49,438 nt of DNA, taken from positions 1 to 49,438 of the forward strand of contig JAWVFT010000036.1 in the NCBI GenBank assembly GCA_033855775.1. Reading direction: 5' to 3'. Every line of letters starts with the position of its first letter. The first letter of the stretch is position 1. Made by a program: the position numbers and the translations under genes. The stretch comes from DASVTR01 sp033855775 (GTDB taxonomy: Bacteria; Acidobacteriota; Blastocatellia; Pyrinomonadales; Pyrinomonadaceae). Of this stretch, positions 1 through 8,906 are shown piece after piece. A model generated the notes under the pieces. That model worked only from the letters and a program-made list of their open reading frames with translations. It was not told the origin of the DNA and did no database searches.

Positions 1-71
1 CGCGCGCGGTCTAACTGGACGACGATGCGGCTGCGCTTCGGCTGTGGATTATTTTCAACGGGGAGCGACAT
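1..71 (-). CDS. Unrecognised protein, N-terminal fragment (cut by window edge)
   Basis: An ATG at 71 overlaps the xseA stop codon by one base (TGATG), the same coupling seen elsewhere in this window. It opens a frame that stays open for 23 codons to the window edge, beginning MSLPVENNPQPKRSRIVVQL. The position directly after xseA is where xseB often lies, but these residues do not resemble the usual XseB start, so I do not name it. Too little is visible to assign a function. Confidence 0.45.
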   Translation of the reverse strand, partial: MSLPVENNPQPKRSRIVVQLDRA

Positions 72-1474
72 CAGGGATTCTCCGTCTGTTCGACGCGGCA
101 GCGTAGACGCCCGCGCGCTAAACGTAAAGTGAGCTTATCGCCCGGCTCGACAGCGCGAGCATCGAGCAGAAGTTTTCCGCGCTCGTCTTCGGCCAGAGCG
201 TAACCGCGTTGCAAGACCGCGAGCGGCGAGAGCGCGTCGAGCGAAGCGACCGACACGGCGAGGCGCGCGCGCGCATCATCAAGCCGCATCATGATGGCCG
301 CGTCGCGTTCGGCGCAGGCCACGTCGAAGCGATTGCGCGCCCCTGCCAGCCGCGCCGCGAGTTGCGCCGGTTGCAAACGATAGCTGACGGCATCGGCGCG
401 GCGGCGCGCTCTGGTGGCCGCGCGCCCCATCAACGTCTCAAGCCTGTGGCGCGCTTCGTCAACCGTCGTCGCGGCGTCTCTCAAACGTGTCCGCACGTCG
501 TCGAAGCCTTGCGACATCGCCGCCTCGTGGACGCGCGCCCGTTGTTCCATCAAGCGGAAACGAACTGACTGCACGAGGTCGCGCGTTAAATCGTGAACGG
601 CGTCGGCCATCTCGTCTTCGCGCGCGGCGACCGTTTCGGCTGCGGCTGAAGGTGTCGGGGCGCGCAGGTCTGCGGCAAAGTCCGCAATCGTGAAGTCGGT
701 TTCGTGGCCCACAGCCGAAATCACAGGAATGACCGAAGCGCGAATCGCGCGCGCCAGCCGTTCGTCATTAAAGGCCCACAAATCTTCCGCCGAGCCGCCG
801 CCGCGCCCGACGATGATAACATCCACACGCTCGCGCTCGCGCCCCAACTCAATCGCTCGCTCGTTCAACTCGTTAAGCGATTCGATGGCTCGCGCCAGTT
901 CGAGGCCCGCGCCTTCGCCCTGCACGCGCGAGGGCGCGAGCAGGATGTCAACGGTGCGTGTGCGGCGCGAGATGACGTGGAGGATGTCGCGTATGGCCGC
1001 GCCCGTGGGCGACGTGACGATGCCGACGCGACGCGGGAATAAAGGCAGCGGTCGTTTTAACTCTTCGTCAAATAAACCCTCGGCGGCCAACTGGTCGCGC
1101 AGTTGCTCGAAGGCCACGCGCAACGCGCCCGCGCCCACGGGGTCTAAAGCTTCGACCACCAACTCGTAATCGCCGCGCGGCGCGTAAACCGTCAATCGAC
1201 CGCGAGCGCGCACCTGCAAGCCGTCGGACGGGCGAAAGCGTATGCGCGAGTTGATGCCGCGAAAGCAGGTGGCGCGAAGCTGCGCGCCCTCATCCTTGAC
1301 TGTGAAGTACCAGTGGCCCGAAGCAGCCGCCTTGAAGTTGGAGATTTCGCCTTCGACCCAGACGGAGGCAAAGCGCGACTCAAGCGCGCCGCGCACCTGC
1401 GTCGTCAATTCCGAGACGGAGAGCGGACGCCGCTCCGTTTCGTCAAACAGTGACATCAGCAAAGGGTGTGTCAT
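71..1474 (-). CDS. xseA: Exodeoxyribonuclease VII large subunit
   Basis: Catalytic large subunit of exonuclease VII, which with XseB degrades single-stranded DNA into acid-soluble oligonucleotides in the cytoplasm. The N-terminal OB-fold domain is clear (LSVSELTTQVRGALESRF, then VWVEGEISNFK and GHWYFTVKDE, about residues 17-62). The catalytic domain follows, with GIVTSPTGAAIRDIL, VIIVGRGGGSAEDLWAFND and VISAVGHETDFTIADFAADL, all family hallmarks. A long coiled-coil stretch and the C-terminal LAVLQRGYAL motif complete it. At 467 aa the length is normal. An internal ATG seven codons in (MSLFDE) is an equally plausible start because neither has a strong ribosome-binding site. Confidence 0.96.
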   Translation of the reverse strand: MTHPLLMSLFDETERRPLSVSELTTQVRGALESRFASVWVEGEISNFKAAASGHWYFTVKDEGAQLRATCFRGINSRIRFRPSDGLQVRARGRLTVYAPRGDYELVVEALDPVGAGALRVAFEQLRDQLAAEGLFDEELKRPLPLFPRRVGIVTSPTGAAIRDILHVISRRTRTVDILLAPSRVQGEGAGLELARAIESLNELNERAIELGRERERVDVIIVGRGGGSAEDLWAFNDERLARAIRASVIPVISAVGHETDFTIADFAADLRAPTPSAAAETVAAREDEMADAVHDLTRDLVQSVRFRLMEQRARVHEAAMSQGFDDVRTRLRDAATTVDEARHRLETLMGRAATRARRRADAVSYRLQPAQLAARLAGARNRFDVACAERDAAIMMRLDDARARLAVSVASLDALSPLAVLQRGYALAEDERGKLLLDARAVEPGDKLTLRLARGRLRCRVEQTENP

Positions 1475-1533
1475 AACTCAAGCGGAAGGATGAAGGATGA
1501 GAAAGGAAAAAACAAGCCCGCTTTCATCAATCT

Positions 1534-2556
1534 TCAATCTTCGGGGAAATAACCCTGCGGGTGAGAGAGTCGCAGCTTTTGACGGCGCAGGTCTGGATTG
1601 ACGATTTCGATTTTTATACGGCGCATCTTGTCGCCGCCCTTTGCGCTCGTCGAGAGATAGCTGACCGAGTATTGGGAGCGCAACTCCTGCTCTATCTGGA
1701 CGAGGACGGCGGGCAAATCGTCGAACGTCTTGGGCAGGAACAAACGCCCGCCCGTGCGCTCCGCGACTTTGCGCAGCGGCTCCGCTTCAATCCCGCCATA
1801 CGATTTATCGCCGATGCCGATGGCGTAGACGATGACCCGCTCTTGAATCGCGCGCTCAATCGCTTCGTTCAATTTCTTGCGGCTGCTGGTGTCAACGCCG
1901 TCCGTGAGAACGATGAGAGCGCGCCGCGTCGTGCGCGGAGTCAGGGCGAGGGCTTCGTCCGTGGCGACCCAGATGGCGTCCCAAATCGCGGTCGAGCCTG
2001 TGCGTATCATGTCGGCTTTGCTCGGCGGACTGCCGAGGATGAGGCCCGCCATGTAGCCCGGCGGCGGCTCAAACTTGATGCTGTCAATCGCGCGCCGCAC
2101 GCGCTCTTTGTCGCTCGTCAACTGATTCTCAAGCGTCGCCTCGCCCGTGAAGGTGATGACGCAAGCGGAGTCTTTGCCCGGTCGCATAATCGAGTCAACG
2201 AAATCGCGCGCCGCTCGCTTGGCGTTCGGTGTCGCGCGCTCCTGCGAGACGCTGGTGTCGAGCATCAGCACGAAGGAGAGCGGCTGCTCTATACGCCTTT
2301 GAAAATTGAGAATCGCCTGCGGCTCGCCGTCTTCCAGGACGCGCACATCTTCGCCGCGCAGCGTCGTCACAAAAAGCCCGTCGGCGTCAACGACGCTGAA
2401 CAAAAGCTGCGAAGCCTTCACGGCGGAAGCGGCAGGCGGTTGCTGTTGTTGTTGCTGTCCCGCGCTCGTCTGCGACGAAACGCGGGCGGGCAAGAAGGCC
2501 ATCGCCAACAGCATAGCGCACACATGAAGCGCGCGGCATCGAAGCAACATCTTCAT
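1534..2556 (-). CDS. Secreted VWFA-domain protein (acidobacterial type)
   Basis: A 340-aa exported protein with a von Willebrand factor A domain. The start at 2556 is preferred over a longer frame: ATG overlaps the stop of the upstream protease gene (TGATG), AGAAGGA sits just before it, and the next residues form a signal peptide (MKMLLRC to about PARVSS). A Gln-rich linker precedes the beta-strand region ASQLLFSVVDADGLFVTTL and the VWA fold, whose MIDAS motif DTSVS follows SFVLML. A second metal-site strand is ALIVLTDGVDT. This architecture is abundant in Acidobacteriota, but its ligands and role are not established. Translational coupling suggests co-expression with the protease-like gene. 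Confidence 0.85.
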   Translation of the reverse strand: MKMLLRCRALHVCAMLLAMAFLPARVSSQTSAGQQQQQQPPAASAVKASQLLFSVVDADGLFVTTLRGEDVRVLEDGEPQAILNFQRRIEQPLSFVLMLDTSVSQERATPNAKRAARDFVDSIMRPGKDSACVITFTGEATLENQLTSDKERVRRAIDSIKFEPPPGYMAGLILGSPPSKADMIRTGSTAIWDAIWVATDEALALTPRTTRRALIVLTDGVDTSSRKKLNEAIERAIQERVIVYAIGIGDKSYGGIEAEPLRKVAERTGGRLFLPKTFDDLPAVLVQIEQELRSQYSVSYLSTSAKGGDKMRRIKIEIVNPDLRRQKLRLSHPQGYFPED

Positions 2557-4151
2557 CAGTCCTTCTGAGCGGAAGCGAGAATCCATTCCATCACGGGGTC
2601 GCGCCCGGCGCGATAGCTCGGCCAGTCCGGGTCAATCCTCCGGTCGGGCATGACGGCTGGCGTGTCCCGTTCCTGAAATTTATAGAACTGTGTCGAGACC
2701 CACACGTTGAGATGCGAGTTCGGCAAGATGAATTCGCGGTTCTCCTGATAACCGTCGGGCCTTGCTCCGGTCGGTTCGCCGACGAGCATCGCGTTCGTCT
2801 CCTTCCTGAAGTCAGCCGCGTTGACCATCCCCGCGGAGAACGTCCAGCGACCGATGATAACGAACAGGTGGCCGCGCCGGTTAATCGAGGCGCGCTTCTT
2901 GACTTCGGGGATGATGAAGTCGCGCCCGCGCGTGAAGTCGCCGCCGCCGTTCTGCCGCATATCAACGACGAGCCGCTCGACCGGATGAGTGTCTATGAAC
3001 GCGAACAGGTCGGCAGCAAATTTCCTGAAGGCGTCGCGGCTCGGATAGCCTTTGAAGTTGAAGTAGACGGTCTGCGACTCAGGCAAGTACGTGTGCCAGA
3101 GCGGCGTGTCGCGCTGCAAGAGATAGAGCGGCAATTGTCGGCTAACGTCAAGCCACGTTTGCTGCGTCTCGTTCGCTGTGGGCGTTTGCAGGTTGAGCGT
3201 AAAGCGGCGGCCTCGCGCGTCTTCCAAAGTGTACTCGGCATGGCTTGAGTCGGGCGCGAGGCCGACTGCATGAAGCAGCGCTGGATAAGACATGAAAAAC
3301 GCGCTCTCGCTCATGACGTACCAGCGGTTCTCGCCCTGATGAACGTAGGGCAAGGCTCGCTTGAAGGCTTCGTCAACCGTCGCTCCGCCGATGCGGACGA
3401 CGCGCGCCCCAAGCGCGCGGGCGTAAGGCGCGGTCGCGCCCGTCACACGAAGCTCTTGGCCGAACCAGTAGAGATTGAGCGGCACATGCGCGTAAGCCCA
3501 ATGCCAGTTGACGCGCGTGTGGCCGTCGCCAACCATCGCCGCGATGCGCGAGAGATGAAGAGCTATCTCGTCGTCTGAAAGTTTCGGAATCTGCGCGTCA
3601 AGCTCGTTGACGGCGCGCTCAAACTGCTCGCGCGTGATGAGATGAAAAGCGTTTTTGTGTCGCTGCGGAATCTCGCGCGCGAGATAGCGCAAATCTTCGC
3701 GCCATGCTTGCTTCGTCAAAGCAAGCCGCACGCGCATATCGGGCGCGGGCGGGGCGTCGCCCGTCCTCTTTAGTTCGACCGTTCCCGTTTCGCCGAAGCC
3801 GCCAAACTCGCCCGCGAGCTTGCCGCCGTCGAGTTGCCCTTCGAACGAGGCTTCGTCGCCGTTGATTTCCATCTTGATGGAAATGCGGCCAGCGTTGTAA
3901 GAGCCACCCGTGACGTTGATGTCGCCTAACGGAGTGTGCAGCGCGCCCGTCAGATTCTTGTCCGTGTCTCTCAGGTCGAGCGAAACAGGAATGCTCCCGC
4001 GCCCGCGCGTGTTGATGACGCCCTCGTAATGCCCGGCGACTGAAACGGGCGCGGACGATTGACTCGCCTGCGCCTGCGCGACGATGGAGCAGAGAGAGAC
4101 GAGCAAGCCTGCCAGGATGACGACGTTCGTTATTCTTCTCATCACTGTCAT
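2556..4151 (-). CDS. S41-family (tail-specific protease-like) secreted peptidase
   Basis: A 531-aa exported protein. The start at 4151 (MTVMRRITNVVILAG) is chosen because GGAGAGAAG lies directly upstream and a signal peptide follows (cleavage near VAQAQA). The N-terminal 100 residues are a beta-rich domain. The C-terminal half looks like the S41 C-terminal processing peptidase fold: a strand and loop RLVVDMRQNGGGDF, then the nucleophile region WTFSAGMVNAADF with the predicted catalytic Ser, then LVGEPTGARPDGY. There is no obvious canonical PDZ sequence, although the region around VVRIGGATVDEAFK could play that part. Substrate unknown. The downstream VWFA gene starts on its stop codon. Confidence 0.8.
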   Translation of the reverse strand: MTVMRRITNVVILAGLLVSLCSIVAQAQASQSSAPVSVAGHYEGVINTRGRGSIPVSLDLRDTDKNLTGALHTPLGDINVTGGSYNAGRISIKMEINGDEASFEGQLDGGKLAGEFGGFGETGTVELKRTGDAPPAPDMRVRLALTKQAWREDLRYLAREIPQRHKNAFHLITREQFERAVNELDAQIPKLSDDEIALHLSRIAAMVGDGHTRVNWHWAYAHVPLNLYWFGQELRVTGATAPYARALGARVVRIGGATVDEAFKRALPYVHQGENRWYVMSESAFFMSYPALLHAVGLAPDSSHAEYTLEDARGRRFTLNLQTPTANETQQTWLDVSRQLPLYLLQRDTPLWHTYLPESQTVYFNFKGYPSRDAFRKFAADLFAFIDTHPVERLVVDMRQNGGGDFTRGRDFIIPEVKKRASINRRGHLFVIIGRWTFSAGMVNAADFRKETNAMLVGEPTGARPDGYQENREFILPNSHLNVWVSTQFYKFQERDTPAVMPDRRIDPDWPSYRAGRDPVMEWILASAQKD

Positions 4152-4273
4152 CTTCTCTCCGGTCGAACGAGTCCGCGGCTCTATGGTCGAATGAGCAGGC
4201 ATGAGACGGAAGCGAAGCGACGACGGCGTGGCTCCGCTTCATTCTTTATCGCTTCGCTTTCATCGTTCATCAT

Positions 4274-4330
4274 CGCGCCGTCATAGCTCAAGGCCGCGCC
4301 GTCATCGTTCAACGTCGCGCCGTCTCATCG
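4274..4330. repeat. 21-bp tandem repeat, about 2.7 copies
   Basis: CGCGCCGTC begins at 4274, 4295 and 4316, exactly 21 bases apart. The intervening spacers are similar (TCAA near their middle). It lies in the 187-bp gap between the S41-type protease gene and the next VWFA gene. Copy number could vary between strains. No protein or RNA gene is evident. Confidence 0.8.
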
Positions 4331-4338
4331 CTGGACGC

Positions 4339-6078
4339 TCAGGGCGTCGCGGCGTTGACGGGCGGGCTGAGACGAACGGCTGCGCCCTCGCGGTTGGCGC
4401 GGACGCGGATGCGCCGCTCCTGCGCGCCCTGCGAATCGGAGGCGTAAGTAATCGTGTAGGACATGCGCAGTTGCGCGACCACATCATCGTAGGCTCTTTG
4501 CAAATCTTCGAGGCGCGTAATCGGATAGTAGACGCCGCCGGAGGCTTTCGCCAGTTGTTGTCCTTCTTCGGTGGCGCGCGTGGTCAAGGTCAGGAAGCGC
4601 GTCCGCAAAGGGTCGAGCGTGGTCTGCGGGGCTGGCACGCTCGATTGCGGAATCAGCGTCGAAGGAATGTAGAGCGGGTAGACAAGCGCGCCCGATTCGC
4701 CGATGGCTCCGAGCAGCGCGCCGAACGGCACGAACGATTTGTTATCGTCGCCGTCGGACATGACGACGATGGCCGTGCGCTCGCCGCGCAGCGGCTTGAG
4801 TTGCTCAACGAGCGTGAAGGCCAGCGCGTCATAGAGCGCGGTCGCCCCGCCAGCATCAATCTCTTCGAGCCGTTGCGAAAGCAGGCGGCGGTCGGTCGTG
4901 AAGTCGGAGATGACCTGCACGTCGTCGCGGAAGCTGATGATGCTGATGCGGTCTTGCGCGCTCGCGGTCTTGAGAAAGTTGCGCGCGGCCTTGCGGATAA
5001 AGTCTATCCGCTCTTCGACGCTGCCGGAGACATCGAGCAGCAAGACGAGATTGAACGGCTCGTTCGACGGCTCGACATCCGTTACCTGTTTCTCCTGCCC
5101 GTTTTCGATGACGGTAAAGTCAGAGCGTTTGAGGCCGCTGATGGCGCGACCGAAGCGGTCTGTGACGCTGGCGTTCAAGCGCATCAACTGCGGCGCAATA
5201 GCCGTCGCCATCTGTCCCGGCGGGCGGCGCGTGACGAGCGAGGGCGCGTCCCTCGGCGGTGGCAAAGTCTTCGCGTAGTCGCCAAACATTTTCGGGCTGA
5301 CCTTGCGGATGGATTCAATCAAGCGACTATCGCCGCTGCGAACGATGGCCCGCGCCGCTTCCGTCAAAGGCCGCTCGCGCAAGTCTGACGGAACCATCGA
5401 AGGGTCAACGTTGAAGATGACGACGCCGCGCTGCGTCGTGAAATCGAGGCGCACGCGCTCTTCCTTCTTCGCCTTCTTGTCGCCGAGCTTGCCGCTGATA
5501 ACATACCAGCCGCCAGCCTTCTCCTTGACCTTCGGCAACTCCGCGTCGCTGAAATAACGCGGGCGGCTCGCCTGCCAGAGAAACTGGAAACTCAAGGCAT
5601 CAACCGGCACGTCCGCGTGAATCGTGCCGGTGTCGGTCGAGACTTCGGCAGACGAGAGGTTGCCGCCGACGCTGACGGCCCCTGCCTCGCTCTCAATCTT
5701 GACCCTGGCGCGGGCGGGGACGCGCACGATGAGGTCAATGCGGTCTTGCTCGCGGCGGTCGCGCGCGGCTATCTCGACGCGGCTGCCGGAGACAATCGAA
5801 GTTACGTCCGCGTCGCTAATCGCCGCGCCCGTTGATTCGGCCCGCAGCAGGACGTTGCGCTCTCCTTCTTCGCCGGTTCTGACGGTCACGCGCCCGTTGC
5901 GATTTTTAATGCTGACTTCGACTTTCTCCGGCGTCGTCAACTCACGCTCAAGACTCTCTGCGCGCGCCGCAGCCGAAGCCGCGCCGGACAACAACGTCAG
6001 GCAGAGCGCGATGAAAAATTTTCGTTGTAGCTTAGAAGCTCGCGCGGGGAGCGGCGCGGCGCAGGCTCTATAAGACAT
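4339..6078 (-). CDS. Secreted protein with DUF4097-like beta domain and VWFA domain
   Basis: A 579-aa exported protein. The start is placed at 6078 (MSYRACAAPLP), which gives a basic N-region followed by a hydrophobic core (FFIALCLTLLSGAASAAA). About residues 50-150 are repetitive beta-strand sequence of the putative-adhesin DUF4097 type (GRVTVRTGEEG, RVEIAARDRRE, VKIESEAGAVSVGG). The C-terminal half is a VWFA domain, with MIDAS motif DVSGS after NLVLLL and the second strand TAIVVMSDGDDNKS. The middle joins the two folds by a basic linker. It is probably anchored or displayed outside the membrane. It is not coupled to the downstream protease gene: 187 bp and a tandem repeat separate them. Confidence 0.8.
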   Translation of the reverse strand: MSYRACAAPLPARASKLQRKFFIALCLTLLSGAASAAARAESLERELTTPEKVEVSIKNRNGRVTVRTGEEGERNVLLRAESTGAAISDADVTSIVSGSRVEIAARDRREQDRIDLIVRVPARARVKIESEAGAVSVGGNLSSAEVSTDTGTIHADVPVDALSFQFLWQASRPRYFSDAELPKVKEKAGGWYVISGKLGDKKAKKEERVRLDFTTQRGVVIFNVDPSMVPSDLRERPLTEAARAIVRSGDSRLIESIRKVSPKMFGDYAKTLPPPRDAPSLVTRRPPGQMATAIAPQLMRLNASVTDRFGRAISGLKRSDFTVIENGQEKQVTDVEPSNEPFNLVLLLDVSGSVEERIDFIRKAARNFLKTASAQDRISIISFRDDVQVISDFTTDRRLLSQRLEEIDAGGATALYDALAFTLVEQLKPLRGERTAIVVMSDGDDNKSFVPFGALLGAIGESGALVYPLYIPSTLIPQSSVPAPQTTLDPLRTRFLTLTTRATEEGQQLAKASGGVYYPITRLEDLQRAYDDVVAQLRMSYTITYASDSQGAQERRIRVRANREGAAVRLSPPVNAATP

Positions 6079-6284
6079 AGCGTGTGAATCTTGCCTGCGA
6101 CGGGCGGCAGCGGTCAAGCGCAAAAGCCGTCGCCGTCATGCCGCAAAGCTTGCAGCCGCTCGCTTCGATGCTTTCCGCTTGCATAATCATGCTCGCCGTT
6201 TTAACCTTTGGACACACGCACAGCTTCTCTCCCATTCCCCCGATTAAATCCCCTTAGAGTTGAACCGAGGCGGAGGAAAGAGAC

Positions 6285-7625
6285 ATGAAAATAACGAGAC
6301 GGCTCATCGTCTGGATGCTCGTCTTTGCGCTCGCGGGCATCAATGCGGGCGCGCAAACCAACCGGCGACGACGGCCCGCCGCGCCCGCCGCGCAAACCGT
6401 TTCATCAAGCGCGGCAGACTTGCGCCTGACCGGCCTGTATCGTCTCAACGAGACGAGCAGCGACGACCCGCGCGCCGCAGCCGAGCGCGCCACCACTCAA
6501 GCCTTCGGCTTAGACCAACGCGAAGTTGATGAACTGACGGCGCGGCTGACCTCGCCCGACCAGCTAACGATTGAGCGGCGCGGCAACGACATCTCCATCG
6601 CTTCGACGCGCGCCCCGCGTATCAGCTTCAACGCAGACGGGCTTGAGCGCGCGGAACGCGCAGCCGACGGCCACACCGTTCGCACGCGCGCCGCGCTGGC
6701 GGGCGACCAGTTGACCGTCACGTCCAGCGGCAGCCCCGACGACCAGTTCAGCGTCACCTTTGAATCGCTTAACAACGGCAGCCGCCTGCGCGTCACGCGC
6801 CGCATCACGACCGCGCAAACAGACCAGCCCGTCGTCGTGCAATCAATCTATGACCGCGTTTCCAGCATCGCGCGTTGGAGCATTTACGGCGAGCCGGAAA
6901 CCGCGCGCGCCAGCAATCGCACCAGCGCCACAGCGCGCAATTCGACGCGCAACGCTCCGCCCGCGACGAACGACAATCGCAGCGACAGGCCGCAGCCGCA
7001 GCCTCCCGTCATGAGCAGTCGCACGCCGCAGCCGAGGCCCGCGCCCATCGAAGTCGAACCTCCGGCCAGCGACGTTTACCTGCTCGTCATTCCGAGCGGC
7101 ACACAGTTCGTCGCCACGCTCGATAATGATTTGACGACCGCCCGCTCGCGCGAGGGCGACCGCTTCACGATGACCGTCCATGCGCCCGCGCAATATGAAG
7201 GCGCGACGATTGAAGGCTTTGTCTCGCGGATTGAAACGGGCGGGCGCGTCAACGGGCGCGCGTTGATGTCGCTCGACTTTCAACAGATTCGCCTGCGCGA
7301 CGGTCGCACGGCGGGCTTCAGCGGCGAGATTGAAAGCGTGCGCGCGACGGGCGGCGAGCAGGCGCGCATTGACACGGAAGGCGGCGGGCAGATAGAGGAG
7401 AGCGATAGTCGCGGCGAGAAGACGGCGCAGCGCGTCGCCATCGGCGCAGCCGTCGGAGCCATCATCGGCGCAATCGCCAAGGGCGGCAAAGGCGCGGCCA
7501 TCGGCGCGGCCATCGGAGCCGGAGCCGGAGCCGGCTCGGTCTACGCGCAAGGGCGCGACGACCTTGAATTGAGAAGCGGCACGGAGTTGACCGTTCGTTC
7601 GGGCGCGACGCAAGACCGTAAATGA
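6285..7625 (+). CDS. Exported glycine-zipper protein of unknown function
   Basis: A 446-aa protein with a signal peptide (MKITRRLIVWMLVFALAGIN, cleavage near NAGAQ) and a good ribosome-binding site (GGAGGAAAGAGAC). A Pro/Arg-rich low-complexity stretch lies near residues 215-260. After it comes a beta-rich domain (LLVIPSGTQFVATLDNDLTT, VNGRALMSLDFQQIRLRDG). Near the C-terminus is a glycine zipper made of repeated AIGAAVGAIIGAI and AAIGAAIGAGAGAGS units, a motif that packs against or inserts into membranes. It is divergently transcribed from the VWFA gene at 6078. Function unknown; an envelope role is likely. Confidence 0.75.
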   Translation: MKITRRLIVWMLVFALAGINAGAQTNRRRRPAAPAAQTVSSSAADLRLTGLYRLNETSSDDPRAAAERATTQAFGLDQREVDELTARLTSPDQLTIERRGNDISIASTRAPRISFNADGLERAERAADGHTVRTRAALAGDQLTVTSSGSPDDQFSVTFESLNNGSRLRVTRRITTAQTDQPVVVQSIYDRVSSIARWSIYGEPETARASNRTSATARNSTRNAPPATNDNRSDRPQPQPPVMSSRTPQPRPAPIEVEPPASDVYLLVIPSGTQFVATLDNDLTTARSREGDRFTMTVHAPAQYEGATIEGFVSRIETGGRVNGRALMSLDFQQIRLRDGRTAGFSGEIESVRATGGEQARIDTEGGGQIEESDSRGEKTAQRVAIGAAVGAIIGAIAKGGKGAAIGAAIGAGAGAGSVYAQGRDDLELRSGTELTVRSGATQDRK

Positions 7626-7683
7626 AAGCAAGGTGCGGTTGATGACAAGAGCGTAGCGGAGATGCCAAAGGCGGGGGACGGAT

Positions 7684-8667
7684 TCAGTTGCGGCGCGACG
7701 GCAAAGGGCAGGTGCAGATGTGTCGCATCGCTTCAGCGGCCATGTTGAAGGCGAGGTTAATCGAGCCGCCCTTTTTGCCCGCGCTCAAATCTCCGATTAA
7801 GTAGAGTCCGGGCAGACTCGTTTCATAACCTTCGGTCAGGATGGGCGACTCGCCCTCGAATTTGATGCCGACCGCTTTCAGGAAATTCAAAGGCGTCGTT
7901 CCGCCGAGCGCGTAGACGATGCGGTCGAAGGTCTGCGCCGCAAACTCCGCTTCTTGAAACATGACGCGCGGGCGTCCGCCGTCGTTTTCGAGAGCAGCGA
8001 TGTTGCTGCCGCGCATGATAACGGTCTGGCCTCTGGCTTCGAGCGCGAGCAGGCTTTCGTGATTGACCGGATTGAGGCGCGCAAACTCTTTGCGACGATA
8101 AGAGAGCGTGACGCGATTGCCCTGCTGGACGAGAAACTGGCAATACTCGGAAGCCGTGTCGCCACCGCCGACGACGAGGCAATCTTCGTTCGTCAAAGCG
8201 ACGGTCGTGATGTCATAGTGAACGCGCTTGCCGACCGTCACAGGAATTTTGTATGCCGGCTTGTTCGGCTTGTCTAAGATGCCGATGGCGATGATGCAGC
8301 GTTCCGTTTGATAGCCGCCCGCCGAAGTCTCGACCGCAAAGCCGCCGCCCTGCATCGGGCGAATCGCCGTCACAGCTTCTTTGTAATGCACCTGCAACTG
8401 GCAATCAGCGATAACGCGGTCGATGTATGTGAGCGTCTCTTCCTTGGTCATGTCGGTCAGGCACATGACGCCGGTGCAGACGGCCTGAATGCCTTTGTAG
8501 TTGGCGAGCACGGGTTTCGACGCCGGATAAAATTTGCGGATGGCCCACGAATGCGCGTCGCCTTTCTCAAGGATTAAAATCTTCCCGGCGGCGATGCCGA
8601 CGCCGCGCGCTTCCGCCGCCATGCTGATGCCCGCAGGCCCGGCTCCGATGATGACCATCTCATACAT
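7684..8667 (-). CDS. FAD/NAD(P)-binding oxidoreductase of the pyridine nucleotide-disulfide type
   Basis: A 327-aa flavoprotein resembling thioredoxin-reductase/YpdA-like enzymes. The start at 8667 has GAGGACA eight bases upstream. The N-terminal FAD Rossmann motif is VIIGAGPAGISMAA, and a second nucleotide motif, VVGGGDTASEY, lies in the middle for NAD(P)H. YLIGDLSAGKKGG near the end is the usual FAD-contact segment. There is no CxxC redox pair: the nearest cysteines are in AVCTGVMCLT, spaced CxxxxC, so it is not a standard thioredoxin reductase. It may reduce a ferredoxin or a low-molecular-weight disulfide. It converges on the glycine-zipper gene. Confidence 0.8.
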   Translation of the reverse strand: MYEMVIIGAGPAGISMAAEARGVGIAAGKILILEKGDAHSWAIRKFYPASKPVLANYKGIQAVCTGVMCLTDMTKEETLTYIDRVIADCQLQVHYKEAVTAIRPMQGGGFAVETSAGGYQTERCIIAIGILDKPNKPAYKIPVTVGKRVHYDITTVALTNEDCLVVGGGDTASEYCQFLVQQGNRVTLSYRRKEFARLNPVNHESLLALEARGQTVIMRGSNIAALENDGGRPRVMFQEAEFAAQTFDRIVYALGGTTPLNFLKAVGIKFEGESPILTEGYETSLPGLYLIGDLSAGKKGGSINLAFNMAAEAMRHICTCPLPSRRN

Positions 8668-8783
8668 GGCTCGTGTCCTCGCTCGCCTCTCAATCAAGGA
8701 TTACTGAAAAGCCCTTTGCTCATCACGCGCGACCACTTGACCGGCGACAAGCTTACACCTGAGCGGCAAGGAATGGTCAATGA

Positions 8784-8813
8784 AAAACGGCGAGGAGTTT
8801 TTGGCTCCCCGCC
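8784..8813 (-). terminator. Rho-independent terminator (minus strand)
   Basis: On the minus strand GGCGGGGAG pairs with CTCCTCGCC across a short A-rich loop and is followed by GTTTTTCATT. It lies about 95 bases beyond the stop of the TonB-C domain gene and ahead of the reductase gene. The rest of the 8668-8906 gap shows nothing else I can recognise. Confidence 0.7.
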
Positions 8814-8906
8814 GCGTTGGCGTTTGCGATGGATTGTCGCGCTCAAGAAAAAATGCCGCGCGCCATCAAGCGGAAGATGTTGAAAGCCTTGCTCAGCGCG
8901 TTCGGC

